Below, in pieces: positions 20,502 to 31,055 of a stretch of DNA of 36,948 nucleotides. Below the pieces are notes generated by a model that saw only the letters and a list, made by a program, of their open reading frames with translations, ran no database searches and had not been told where the DNA came from. Each line of letters starts with the position of its first letter. The first letter of the stretch is position 1. Origin of the DNA: Phellopilus nigrolimitatus (lineage: Eukaryota; Basidiomycota; Agaricomycetes; Hymenochaetales; Hymenochaetaceae); the NCBI GenBank assembly GCA_021029095.1, contig JAJOHG010000251.1:1-36948 (forward strand). The letters run 5' to 3'. A program made the position numbers and the translations under genes.

Positions 20502-22691
20502 ATGAAGCTGTCCATCGGCGAGTCCGCCCTGCTCTCGCAGCCCTCCTCGTTCGCGAAGAAGAGGAACTACGAATTCCACGAGGTCACGGGCCGCGGCACC
20601 TTTGGCAAGGTCATCGTGAGTCCCGAGAAAAAACCATGGAAAGAGAAAGCGAACTCACGAGCCCGATAGCGCGCGACGTGGTACGTCCCCGCCGGCCAGG
20701 CGCTCGTCGCCGACCAGGGCGCGTCCAAGAGCGACCGCCCCGCCACCCCGCCGGGCACCGCGCCCTCGTCCACGTCGCTCCTCGGCGGCCACACGCGCGC
20801 GCTGACGTTCGGCTCGGAGAAGGGCTCCAGCGGCATCAAGTACGACGTCGCGCTCAAGGTCATCCCCAAGAAGAAGGTCAAGGGGAACGAGGAGGCCGTC
20901 TGGGGCGAGATGGAGGTCCTGCGCGGGCTCAACCACCCGAACATCGTGCGTGCTCGCTTTTTTTGTTGCTTTGTTGTTGTTTTCGCAGACGTGCTGATTA
21001 GTGACATGCGTGCGCGGGAAAGGTCAAGTTCTACGAGTGGTTCGAGTCGCGCGAGAAGTACTACCTGTCGTTCGAGCTCGCCGTCGGCGGCGAGCTCTTC
21101 GAGCGCATCTGCCAGCAGGGCAAGTTCACGGAGGCTAACGCCATCCAGGTCGTCCGGTGACTACTCCCGTTTGCTCCGTCTCCGCGCGCCGTGCACCCGC
21201 AGGCTGACTTACTCCTTCCCCGCAGCTCGATCCTGAGCGGCGTCAAGTACCTGCACGACCACGACATCGTGCACCGCGACCTCAAGTGCGTGTCCAAAAC
21301 ACGCACAATTTTCCCCTTATGTTCTCAACGCGTTTCCCTAACATGGCAGGCCCGAGAACATCCTCTACCGCACGAAAGACGCCGCGTCCGACATCGTCAT
21401 CGCGGACTTCGGCATGTGAGCCGTCTGCCCTGCCTCCCCCTGTGCGCACCGCCTCACCCCCGCCAGCGCAAAGCACCTGCACTCGCCCGACGAGCAGCTT
21501 TTCTCCGTCGCGGGCTCGTTCGGGTACGTCGCGCCCGAGGTGCTCACGAAGACCGGCCACTCGAAGAAGGTCGACACCTGGTCCACGGGGTGCGTGCCTC
21601 TCCGTGCTGATACAAATATAACAAATAAAATAAAATGGCCCGCACAGGATCATCACGTACGTCATGCTCTGCGGCTACTCGCCCTTCCGCTCGGAGGACC
21701 CCGCGGACCTCATCCGCGAGACCGCCGAGTGCAAGCTCACGTTCCACGAGCGCTACTGGAAGAACATCTCCGCGCCCGCGAAGCACTTCGTCGGCGCGCT
21801 CGTCTGCGCGGACCCCGCCGCGCGCCTCTCCGCCGCCCAGGCGCTCGCGCACCCCGTGCGTCTCCCTCCCTCCTTCCTTCTCCCACTTCTCCCCCTTCTC
21901 CCCCTTCTCCCCATTCGTGCTAACCGACCGGCCGAAACCAGTGGCTCACCTCGCACGCCCCCGCAGAGGAGCACGACCTCGCGGGCCTGCGCGAGCACTT
22001 CGACCCGAAGGCGCGCTGGCGCTCCGCTATCCACGGCGCGATCGCGCTCGGCCGCCTGCGCCGCGCGGGCACGGAGCGCTCCGGGCGCCGCGCCGGCGCC
22101 GCCGCGGGGGACGGCGAGGACGAGGACGGGCATAGTGGCGACGAGAGCTACGGCTGGCGCACGCCCGCGCCGGGCACCCCGCACGCCGGCGGGGGTGACG
22201 GCGCCCGCCCTGCGTTGGCGCCGCACCGCACTTCGAGCGTGGCCGCGGACGAGGAGAACGAGAACGTGCGCGTGCACCCGCCGCCGCCTGCGGAGCCGCC
22301 GGAGCCGCACGCGCACACCGTCGAAAGTAAGGCGGTGCCGCACGCCGCACAGGAGCTGCGGCGCGAGGACGAGATCCCGCATGCGGCGCTGCACGCCGCG
22401 CCGCCGGAGACGCTCGTCGCGGACGCGGGCGCGGGTGCGGATGGGAGAGGTGGCGCGGGGAAAGAGAAACAGAAACAGAAAGAGAGCGCGGAGGAGGGGC
22501 AGCGGTTCGCGCCCGAGGAGGAGTGGTGGCAGTTCGCGATGCCCGGGTCGTTCGACCTGTCAAACCCGCCGAGCCGCGGCGAGGATGACGCGGAGGCGGA
22601 CGGGGAGGGGGACGAGAGCGTAGACGCCGGAGGCCACGCGCGCGAGCACAGCTGGCACCACCTTCTCCGCGGGCTCGGGCTGAAAAGATGA
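20502..22691 (+). CDS. CaMK-like Ser/Thr protein kinase K2
   Basis: A calcium/calmodulin-dependent-kinase-like enzyme, 576 aa, in eight exons: 20502-20615, 20670-20945, 21023-21156, 21226-21285, 21350-21415, 21467-21589, 21648-21855, 21942-22691. It shows the Gly loop GRGTFGKV (about 30-37), VALKVI (K101), alpha-C Glu in GEMEVL, HRDLKPEN (191-198), DFG (214-216), [11 protein letters not shown] and [17 protein letters not shown]. About 60 extra residues sit between the Gly loop and the lysine. After the domain comes a basic amphipathic segment ([18 protein letters not shown]) of the CaMK autoinhibitory/calmodulin-binding type. A long acidic, Pro/Ala-rich disordered tail ends in a Trp-containing [12 protein letters not shown]. 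Very GC-rich, it looks like the conserved member of the cluster. Confidence 0.93.
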
Positions 22692-23054
22692 GCTCGTCCC
22701 ACCCCATTGCTATACCCCCTTTCCTTTGCGGACTGCATCTTCTTTCTTATCGCCTGCTGGTGTTATCCTATGTTCTAACTGCTTATTCTTTTTTGTTTGT
22801 TTGTTTGCCTTTTGAACTGTTCGTCTTGCGGATGTACGAGACTATACCGCCTTGGCGCTCTGTACTACTTGCTTACTTACGCCGATTCGGTGCGCTGTCT
22901 GTTCTAGAATATAAAATTACGGATGTTGCTAGTGTCTTTCTTCACGCATACACGCTGTGTACATACGCCGACGGCTACAGCGAACTCCCGGAAGCTATGT
23001 CCGAAATACAAAGGCGCCAGCGCGTCCCGGCGGGACCGCCCCGCACGCAGGCGT
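22692..23054. other. convergent 3' region of K2 and K3
   Basis: 363 bp lie between the two kinase stop codons. The composition drops from very GC-rich to T-rich (22730-22950). No gene is seen here. Confidence 0.5.
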
Positions 23055-24784
23055 CTACAGGGCGAGGTCGTCGAGCCAGCTCCACCGGTGGCCCGAGTCC
23101 GTGTCGTCGAAGCAGTACCGCCAGTCGTTTTCGTGCGCCAGGGCGGAGTCAAAGCGGCGCCACAACTCGTCCAAGTGCGGCCGCGCGCCCGGGTCCGCGT
23201 GCAGCGACAGCGGCGGCGCACTCGCACGGCGCCCCGGGCCCTCGCGTGCCGCGCGCGCGCGCCCGTGCGCCTTCAGCCGCCGCGCGGCGAGCGCGCCGTT
23301 GATCGCGGCGCGCCAGCGCCGCCGCGCGTCGAAGTGGTCGCGCAGCCCGCGCAGGAGCGGGCCGTTTGCGGGGCGCGGCTCCGTTATCCACTGTGAAAAA
23401 ACAAAAGCGTGAGCGGATGAGGCTGGGGCGGGGCGGGCGGCGGCGTACGGGGTGCGCGAGCGCGGCGAGCACGTTCGGGCGCTCGTCCGCGTCGCAGTGG
23501 AGGAGCCCCTTGACGAAGTACTTTGCTGCAAGCAGGAGGCGCGTCAGCTACATATATATGTATACAGAGAGGAGAGGAGAGGGGAGGAGGGGGCGCACCG
23601 TCTTCGGATATGTCTGCCCAGGCGGCGGAGTTCAGGCGCAGCTTGCCGCGCCGGACGTGCCGGATGTACGCGCGGAGGCTGGGGAAGCCGTCGTCGTCGA
23701 AGGGAAGCAGGCCGGTGAGCAGCTTGTACGTCACGTTCCTGGTCATAGGCGTCAGGACAGAGTAAGATAGGGACGAGGAGCTACGCACCCGAGGGCCCAC
23801 ATGTCTATCTCTCTCCCGTAGCCCTTGCGCATAAGGACTTCGGGCGCGAGGTACGGGAGCGTGCCCCGCAGGCCGTGCAGGCGCTCGTACGGGGAGGACA
23901 GCTGGCGGGATCTGTCGTGGTTCGCGTTCAGCTCGCGGGCGTCAGTCAGGTCACGGGGAGGGGAAGGCGCACATGCCGAAGTCCACGATGACGACGTCGG
24001 AGTCGCGTGCCTTCGTGCGGAATAGGATGTTGCTGGCCCTGGGCTCGCCTTCGTCAGAGTGTGCAGGGAGTATTCACATATAAAGAGGATATAGTACTTG
24101 ATATCGTGGTGCACGATGTTTTTCCTGTGCAGATACTCTATGCCCTTCAGGACGGACCTGCAGAAAGAGGCGTGAGACTGCAATCGACGAGAGATTCAGT
24201 GGACGCATAGAGACGTACTTCACGATTCGCACAGCATCCGCTTCTCTGAATTGGTCTCCGCTGCGTTCGTGAATACGAGCGAAGAGCTCCCCGCCATCCA
24301 GATGCTCGAGAGCGATGTAGTAGCAGGAGAACGACTCGAACACCTCGTATACTTTCACCTACGCACACAGCTCATCAGCAGATGCATATGCGTTTGTATA
24401 TCAAAGTAGCCGACGCACGATATTGGGGTGATCTAAATTCTGCAAGTGCTTCAACTCGACGGCGGAGGAGGCCTCCCTGTTCGGATATAAGAACTTGCGC
24501 TTCTTGACGATCTTCAGCGCAACCGTCTTGGAAGGCAGTTCCTCTTTCGACGTCTGATCCTCGGATTCGGTGCGGGGTTCATGCCATGTTGCGCGCTGTG
24601 TCATCAAAGAGAAAAGTTAGAAGAGCCCTTGCGCAGCATACCATATGCGAGAAGGTCCTACCACCACTTTCCCGTATGCTCCGCGCCCGATCTCTTCGTG
24701 AATCTCGTAGTTTTTCTGTTTCGCGGGATGGAGCAGTAGTAGCATCGCCGACGTGACGCTGGTACGTTTAGCTGTTTGAGACAT
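23055..24784 (-). CDS. CaMK-like Ser/Thr protein kinase K3 (HHD variant)
   Basis: 413 aa in nine exons: 24784-24662, 24595-24419, 24358-24219, 24157-24098, 24038-23973, 23911-23789, 23738-23599, 23525-23449, 23390-23055. Gly loop GRGAYGKVV, VALKIV (K69), alpha-C AVELKHL and DFG (186-188) are present, with GTLPYLAPEVL and MWALG. The catalytic loop reads IVHHDIKASN (163-165 HHD): the HRD arginine is His, and the usual Pro after Lys is Ala. A basic WRAAINGALAARRLK helix follows the domain, then an Arg-rich linker and an acidic WRYCFDDTDSG end. Intron 1 falls before the RATW motif exactly as in K2. Exons 4, 5 and 6 are 60, 66 and 123 nt, as in K2 and K4. The 3' half is extremely GC-rich. Confidence 0.9.
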
Positions 24785-25257
24785 CTTTAGTTGAGGGAAA
24801 GGCAGAAGCTGTGGTTAGAGAGCTGAAGCGCCTTCGGCGTCCGAGTTTTAACATCCTGGGATTGAGCTTAGGCCTTCCCAGTACAGTTCAAGCATGTGGG
24901 TCTTGACGACAATCAGGCCAGAACATATACGTAGAACGGCGGAGAATAAGAATAAGAAGCTATTGCTGTGAGTGGGTACTAGTAATTACACAAGAGGCGT
25001 TTGCATTTGTCGAAGAAAGATGTGTAGCAATAGAGTTTCTGGGCTTCTTTTGTAATTGTGGCATTTGTTACTTCACCATGGCAAGATGCCGCTATAAGTG
25101 GCGTCGATCTCTCGGCAAATCTTGTATTTGAAGCACCGCACCGCACACTAACCTAGTCGGCAGAGCAAATAGTAAAAGTACAAATTATACTATGAAAGAC
25201 ACATTACAAAAAAATACAGTATTGTTTTCGAAATCCCACCTGTCGCACGTTCGAAAC
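24785..25257. other. intergenic between K3 and K4
   Basis: This contains the K3 promoter and the K4 3' end. AT-rich, with no gene seen. Confidence 0.45.
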
Positions 25258-27048
25258 TCATTTGCAACTCCTTACGATCGGCTTTTCGACCTCGGGCAGT
25301 AGCGACGTGCGCCATCCGAGCATCTCCTCGCCATCCAGGTTGTCTTCCTCACTTGTAGTCGTCCGCGTAGTCGTTGCTTTCCCCGTCGACCGCGTCCTTC
25401 CGGAAGCTCCTGAGCTCGAGTGTTCTGAATCCTCTGATCTCGAACCGTCTTTCTGTGTGCGAGGCGGCCCTCGTAGGGCCCGGGACGCCATTATCCGCTG
25501 GTACTCCCTGAGGCTCTCCTCCGTCTCATACTCAACAGAAACATTACCAGTACTCCGCGCTCGCGAGTGCGAACGCGACCTGGACCGTTCCCGCTCCTCC
25601 TCCTCGTGCCTCGTCCTCCGGCGCGACGCCACCGCGCCCGCCTCGCGCATGCGGTTCACGGCGATCGCGCCGACGATTGCGGTGCGCCAGCGTGCGCGCG
25701 CGTTGAAGTTCTCGCGCAGGCCAGCCAGGTCCGCTGCGGACTTCATTGGCCTGAGGACCGGCGGGCGCGTGAGCCACGGGTGCGCAAGCGCCTCTCGGGC
25801 CGTGGGGCGCGTTGCCTGCTCGGCGTGGATGAGCGACGTGACGAAGCCCTTGCCCGTGTCGGAGACTTTCGCCCAGTACGGGCCTACGAAGTCCAGTTCG
25901 CAGCGCATGATGGAGCGCTCGAGGATAGCCAAGGTTTCGTTTGGGAAGGGCATCATTCCAGAGAGGATGATATGCGTAATCACACTGATGTTATGGAACG
26001 CCGTCAGTAAGCGCCGCAGATGGACGAGACAAGAACGCGTACCCTACGGCCCATATGTCAAGTTTTGGCCCATGCCCTTCGCGCGTGAAAATTTCTGGAG
26101 GAGAGTAATCGTATGTTCCGGTATCGCAGAAGAGAAGCTGGTCGGGCGAAAAGACATGTCGAGCTCTGGTATGAGCGCAAACACAATCGAGCAATGTGAG
26201 TGTCTAAAAACATACGTCAAAAACGTTATCTGCAGACTTACGCGCCAAAGTCTGCGAGGACAATATCGGCATCAGGAGCGGTTGTTCGGAGCAGGATGTT
26301 TTCTGGCCTACGTAGAGTTCAGAATTTACAATGAGATTCTGAAACGAGAGAACGCGCACTTTAAATCATGGTGAACGATGCCATTATCATGCAGGTACTG
26401 CACGCCATGTAGTATCGACCTGTATCAAAGCAGAATATAGCGAGATCCAGATCATTCTCGACTTCGGACATATTGACTCACCTTACAGCACTGATAGCAT
26501 CCGACTCCGTAAACTTGCCCCCACGCTCCACGAGGCGATCGAAGAGCTCACCGCCCGCAGCGAGCTCAAAGGATAGGTAATAGCAGCTATGCGATTCGAA
26601 GGACTCATAGAATTTAACCTGCACAAATATCAGTGCAATCCAGCGTGTAAGTCGAGTGGAAACGCACCACATTTTGATGATTCAACCTCTGCAGGATGTT
26701 CACCTCAAAGGCGACTATATCCTTCTCAAGCTTTTTCAATATCGACTTCTTCACAATCTTCAGAGCAACATCTTTCTTGATTGATTTCATGTTTGTGCAG
26801 CCGAGAGACCTGGACTCGGCATTCGAGTCGTTCGGGTCGTACCATGTCGCGAGCTATGTAATTCAAATGATAAGCTTGTGAGCTGGCATAGTCTGCGACA
26901 TCGAGCTCACCATAACTCTCCCAAACGTCCCCCTCCCGACGACGCGCCGGTATTCGTAGTTTTTCTTCTTCTCGAACGATGCTGGCTGCTTCCGGATTAC
27001 CTCTCTAAGGTCTTTGATCGAATACTTCAGTTTCACCCATGCTGTCAT
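25258..27048 (-). CDS. CaMK-like Ser/Thr protein kinase K4 (HHD, PPE variant)
   Basis: 478 aa in seven exons: 27048-26911, 26853-26668, 26618-26482, 26419-26360, 26307-26242, 26165-26043, 25984-25258. Gly loop [14 protein letters not shown] (K78), alpha-C AFEVNIL and DFG (193-195) are present. The catalytic loop is IVHHDLKPEN (HHD 170-172) and the APE motif is PPE (YSPPEIF). The C-lobe, autoinhibitory-like helix ([16 protein letters not shown]) and Arg/Ser/Glu-rich tail share one last exon, so the two introns found there in K3 are absent. Intron 1 again precedes an ATW motif. The Met at 27048 was chosen because its N-terminus aligns with K2; the frame stays open upstream to 27261, so a longer form cannot be excluded. 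Confidence 0.9.
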
Positions 27049-27599
27049 CGCGGCAGTCAGAAGTCCAAGACCAAAAAAAGGCAGGGATAAATCGAAAGAC
27101 TGTATATCCGGATGAGCCCAGAGCGTTTGCACGAAGAAAGCAGTGGGTGAGACGGAGGGTGAACAAGGTGTCGTGCATGCAAGTCGCGGCATTTTGGACA
27201 CAACAGTTGCACAGGCCAAGCCAGCAGCAGCTGACCTTGGCCTTTCTACCCAGCTCGCCAAGAGCGTACGAGAAGCAGACGTAATCGAATAAGAACTGTT
27301 CTTCGGGGAACCAAGAGGTTTAGCTCGATTTTTTAGCGAGCAGGCATGAATGAAATCAGCTGCGCTTCTTCCGCATGCTAAAAACGCTCTTTGGAGCTAC
27401 TGGAATCCATATTATCGGGCCATCATCATAGACTTTGTAGATTTCCGATAATGAGTTTTTCAGGTTGAAACTGAGGATAGCGCTAGCAAAGCATGTCGAC
27501 GACATCCGATTCGTGGTTCCAGTCAAGAGCCGACGAAGCGCGTCAGCCGTCGGTTCGACTTGTAGGCGAAACAAACGCTCTACTATACACTCTTCATCT
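27049..27599. other. K4 upstream region
   Basis: No supported gene. A minus-strand frame at 27356-27604 is protein-like in part but lacks splice or family support. Confidence 0.35.
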
Positions 27600-27609
27600 G
27601 GCATCAGCT

Positions 27610-28130
27610 AAACAGAATTTCTTTCCTTGCTCGCGAGCTCATGCACCTGGGCTCAGCTTGGCGACGCAAAAAGCGCTCGTTGTTATGATCTCAACGAGGA
27701 GGCCGAACTGTTCTTGACAGCTCGGAATACGCCACGAATCAGTCAATCTTCAATCAGCATCAGTTTTACCTTGGCAGCCGACTCCCCCAAACGCTTGCTT
27801 GGCTGCACTATATATTTAGTCCTCTGCAGTAATGCCGTGATGCTTAATTCATAAAGAAAGCCGAGACGAGGCCTTGGCAGGAAAGTGGCTGGGCGAAGAC
27901 CTCGAGCTACAAAGAAGGTGATCCAACGAGTGGATACGTACTTGCTGGAAGCAAATCCAATCACCAAAGCATATGGCATCTTTCCTGTTTCAGGCCAGGC
28001 CAAGCTCAAATATCTCCGGCAGAAGTTTGCTCAAGTCAGTGCGAATGAACAGAAGCTGCCGCGCGAAGATGGTCGTTGCGGACGCAACCCCAGCCAAGTG
28101 TTCCGCCCGCCGTCAAGGTGCCAAGTGTCT
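27610..28130. repeat. inverted repeat F, copy 2
   Basis: This is the reverse-complement partner of 18110-18580. In the order plus strand F, then the K1 3'-end copy at 28396, it keeps the same gene-relative order as the K1 locus read on the minus strand. Short open frames on either strand are not shared intact between the two copies. Confidence 0.75.
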
Positions 28131-28193
28131 CCGCCGGCTGTATGAGTGATTGACATGGTTTGCATGTTTGAGTTCTGGGGATGGCCGGGAGAC

Positions 28194-28240
28194 GGGGACG
28201 GGGACGGGGACGGGGACGGGGACGGGGACGGGGACGGGAC
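28194..28240 (+). repeat. GGGGAC hexanucleotide array
   Basis: Seven perfect GGGGAC units (28194-28235) are followed by a degenerate GGGAC. The G-runs are dense on the plus strand, which could support G-quadruplex formation. It is a simple microsatellite; the Gly-Asp reading frame across it is not a gene. Confidence 0.9.
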
Positions 28241-28395
28241 GGCGGGGAAACTGATAGCTTCATCCGTTGATGGCCGCCGGTCGTTTGCTTCGCTGTATAC
28301 CGTCCCACGACGCAATTCACATTTCGGTGCGCATCGTCCCTACTAAAGTCGATGTTTCATCCATCTTTTTTTCTTTCTTTCGGCTGAGGAGAGGA

Positions 28396-28520
28396 CCAGT
28401 GCCAGTGGTCCATAGCCCCAGCCTGTTGATCCTAGAACATTCATTGCTGCTCCGCCCCCAAATGCAAGGAGACGTTAGGCTCTATAGTAAACCTGTCGTT
28501 TCAGGTCTCCTGAATTGGGA
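28396..28520 (+). pseudogene. orphan 3' end of a K1-type kinase gene
   Basis: The sequence matches, on the opposite strand, the last 75 coding bases of K1 and its 3' UTR (15780-15905). Shared blocks are CCCCAGCCTGTTGATCC, AAATGCAAGGAGACGTTAGG with the stop codon, and CTATAGTAAACCTGTC.TTTCAG. One lost G near 28415 shifts the frame. No other kinase sequence is nearby. It is a remnant of a deleted duplicate. Confidence 0.85.
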
Positions 28521-29595
28521 TGTACGGGCAGTTTGAAGTAACGGAAGTGAAAGCATACCGTAGAGGGAGAATGCAGAGTGATGAACGAGTTACTATTAAA
28601 CAGGTTTCTCTTTTTAGAAAATGAGACAAGTAGTGAAATAATTTATGAGATCATTGAAATGTATCTCAGTCAACTAAGAATTTTATTGTTTGTCTGTCAT
28701 ATACACGTCCGATGTCTATTAGTAAGCCACTTCGATGTTATAGATAAAGGGAGGACGTAAGTGAAGACGAGGCTCCTGATGAACCCGAGAATTGCGCGGT
28801 ATAAGTTGAAGGTGGAACGAGGACTGATTCAGGTCGATCGCAGTTTAAATTTAAGGTGCTGACGGAAGCTACTTGTCGAATCCGGAAATCGGGGATTGCC
28901 ATGGACGCATTTCGATCGGCGTATCCAGTTGGTAAAGTCGCACTTGCCCTGCATCTTTCAGCTGGTGCAAGGCCACTGTGCTCGAGCTCTCGTCGGCTGT
29001 TTGCCTTCCTCGCTGGCTTTCTCATTAAGGATTGGTCTGACAGGAAGCTCGCTCGAAAATCGAGGAAAGGGCTATGGCTTCGTACGAATGGCCTATACCT
29101 GGGGCTAAAATTAAGTGCAAAGGTGAGCACTCGAACTCGAGCCTCGAAAGAAGTCTTTCTAGGGAATTGGCAGAGGCTACCCAAAGTAGATATGCCCGAT
29201 GTGTTATGCGCGGTGTAGAACACTGTACAGAAATTCATACGGAAGAGATTAATCGAGAATTATAGAGCAGACTGAGGATACGCTACATGCGCGAGGAGTC
29301 CAGAGAAAGAGAGCTCAGCAAAACAGGCAGCGGCAGGACTCAGGAGCAATGGCAGTCATGAGCTTAGGTAAGGATCGACAACCTTCGAAATTTCCGGGAA
29401 ATTACCAAATTTGGAGATATTAGATCGTCTACTTAGCGTTAAGTTACTGGTACCGACACTCTTTATCACAGGGCCGAAGCGACGAGCGGCCATTTTCAGT
29501 CTTCCCTTCGTACTGTTTACCTCCAGTGCGTCTTCACACTTTCTCCCGTATAATTTTCTTTCAATTCTAGGCGTTACAGGTGCTGCGTACATGAA
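28521..29595. other. intergenic, nothing assigned
   Basis: Open frames on both strands at about 28738-29240 overlap and have no recognisable family, signal or splice pattern. I do not call a gene. Confidence 0.35.
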
Positions 29596-30747
29596 ATGAT
29601 ACTTTTGTACGAGAGATTGGGCGTTCAGGAACCGTTCGACAAAGAAGGCGCGTTCGTCACGTCTCCCATCCTATCGCCTCTCGTGCTCGCCGCTGTTCGC
29701 TTCACCTTCGCGTTCTATACGCTATTCACGCTGATCTTCGTGCTTGTGTGGGATGCGATAAGGCTGCACACTGCGGACGCGTGCGTACACCGTCGATCCA
29801 TCGACCTGCGTTTTGCTAACGCGGGCTTAAAATTCGATCCAGGTACTTTTCGTACTTCACCGAGCTGTCTTACATTGGTCTCTGCGCGTATTTTTTTGCG
29901 TCGGGTGTGCAGACGCTCGTGTATGCACTCAGTCAAGGGAGGTCCTACCCTCTGCAGAAATGGCCTCGCTTCCTGCAGTTTCTACACGTTCTTTTATTCG
30001 CAACTATCACTGCGTTCCGTGCGTATTCTGCGAATACCCCTTCGACCGCTCGCTCACCGAGAGCTTATGTATACAGCTATCATTACCACAATCATTTACT
30101 GGAGTGCACTCCATCCAAGCAGTCCTTTCACAGAAAGATTTGATGGTGCGTTCGTTGTATTTTGGGTGTCTGGCACCCCTAGTTTTCTCATTTTCTCCAA
30201 TAGTCTGGTCAAACACTTCCATGCACGCGTTCAACACCGTTTTTGCGTCCTTCGAGATCCTCTGTACACATGGAGGGCCCGCGCCGTGGACACACATCCC
30301 CTTCCTGATCCTGCTTCTTGCAGGTTACCTCGGCGTAGTGTACATCACACACAGGACGCAGGGGTTTTATGGTGGGCATTGCCTTCTAGTTGCGATTCCA
30401 TTAATTTCATTAATTAATTAATGCTTTTTAAAGCCATCTCGTTCCTTAATCCACAGAAAGAGGGAGCGACACTCGCCGGCTGGATCATCGGCATTGGCGC
30501 TGCCACGGTTGTCATTTTCGCCATTACACGCATGCTCTGTGTCGCGCGCGAATGGATTGCTCGTCGCTTCTCTTGCGGCACGGGTAACGCTCACCGCGTG
30601 AACCTGCCCGTCGAACGCATCGATGAGTGGGAGACCATTGATATCGAGCCCCCAAGCTCCCCGCGACGTACTGACGGAGAGAGCTCCAGCGAGACCGCTA
30701 ACGAATTCGAGAAGGTGGTGAGGAGGAAGAGGGAAAACGTCGTGTGA
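29596..30747 (+). CDS. FAR-17a/AIG1-like multi-pass membrane protein
   Basis: Five exons keep frame: 29596-29780, 29843-30018, 30077-30145, 30204-30371 and 30434-30747, giving 303 aa. The order of features fits the fungal FAR-17a/AIG1-like family: VTSPILSPLVLAAVRF, the conserved YFSYFTELSYIGLCAYFFAS, QTLVYALSQGRSYPLQKWPR, IIYWSALHP, NTSMHAFNTVFASFEIL, PWTHIPFLILLLAGYLGV and YITHRTQGFY. About six hydrophobic segments are seen, followed by a hydrophilic acidic/Ser tail (about 250-303) facing the cytosol or lumen. Mammalian relatives are membrane threonine hydrolases of fatty-acid esters; the fungal role is not established. The last acceptor reads TTTAAAG. The gene converges on the isomerase gene. 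Confidence 0.78.
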
Positions 30748-31055
30748 GACGTCCTTGTTCGGTTTCTTCCATATTGGATATACCCTTTTGATTCTTATTG
30801 GGGCTTTTTGTGTGGAGATATTGTTTCTCCAACCTGGATTTGCTGCTTAGTAAATTCGTATTTTGCTGTCTATATTCTTGGCCTCAGTGGTGCGGGACGA
30901 ATGGAGGCGGACTAGTATTTAAGTGGATAGCGCATTGTACACTAACACACTCTTTGACACCTACTGTCAATCACGTACATACATACATAGTTTGTTGCTT
31001 TTCCAAGAAAAAGCGTAGATTCGTGGAGAATCGCGAGAAAAGCCACGTATGCAAG
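30748..31055. other. convergent 3' region
   Basis: 308 bp lie between the membrane-protein stop and the isomerase stop. T-rich, with a CATACATACATA microrepeat near 30978. No gene is seen. Confidence 0.5.

Noticed and set aside
21753..22738. Long antisense open frames opposite K2
   Set aside because: They are shadows of a very GC-rich coding exon, with Arg/Ala/Pro-only composition and no family motifs.
28146..28346. Gly-Asp repeat protein
   Set aside because: The reading comes from the GGGGAC microsatellite; the flanking sequence is non-coding duplicated DNA.
28738..29265. Gene in 28,738-29,265
   Set aside because: Overlapping frames on both strands, no motif, no convincing introns.
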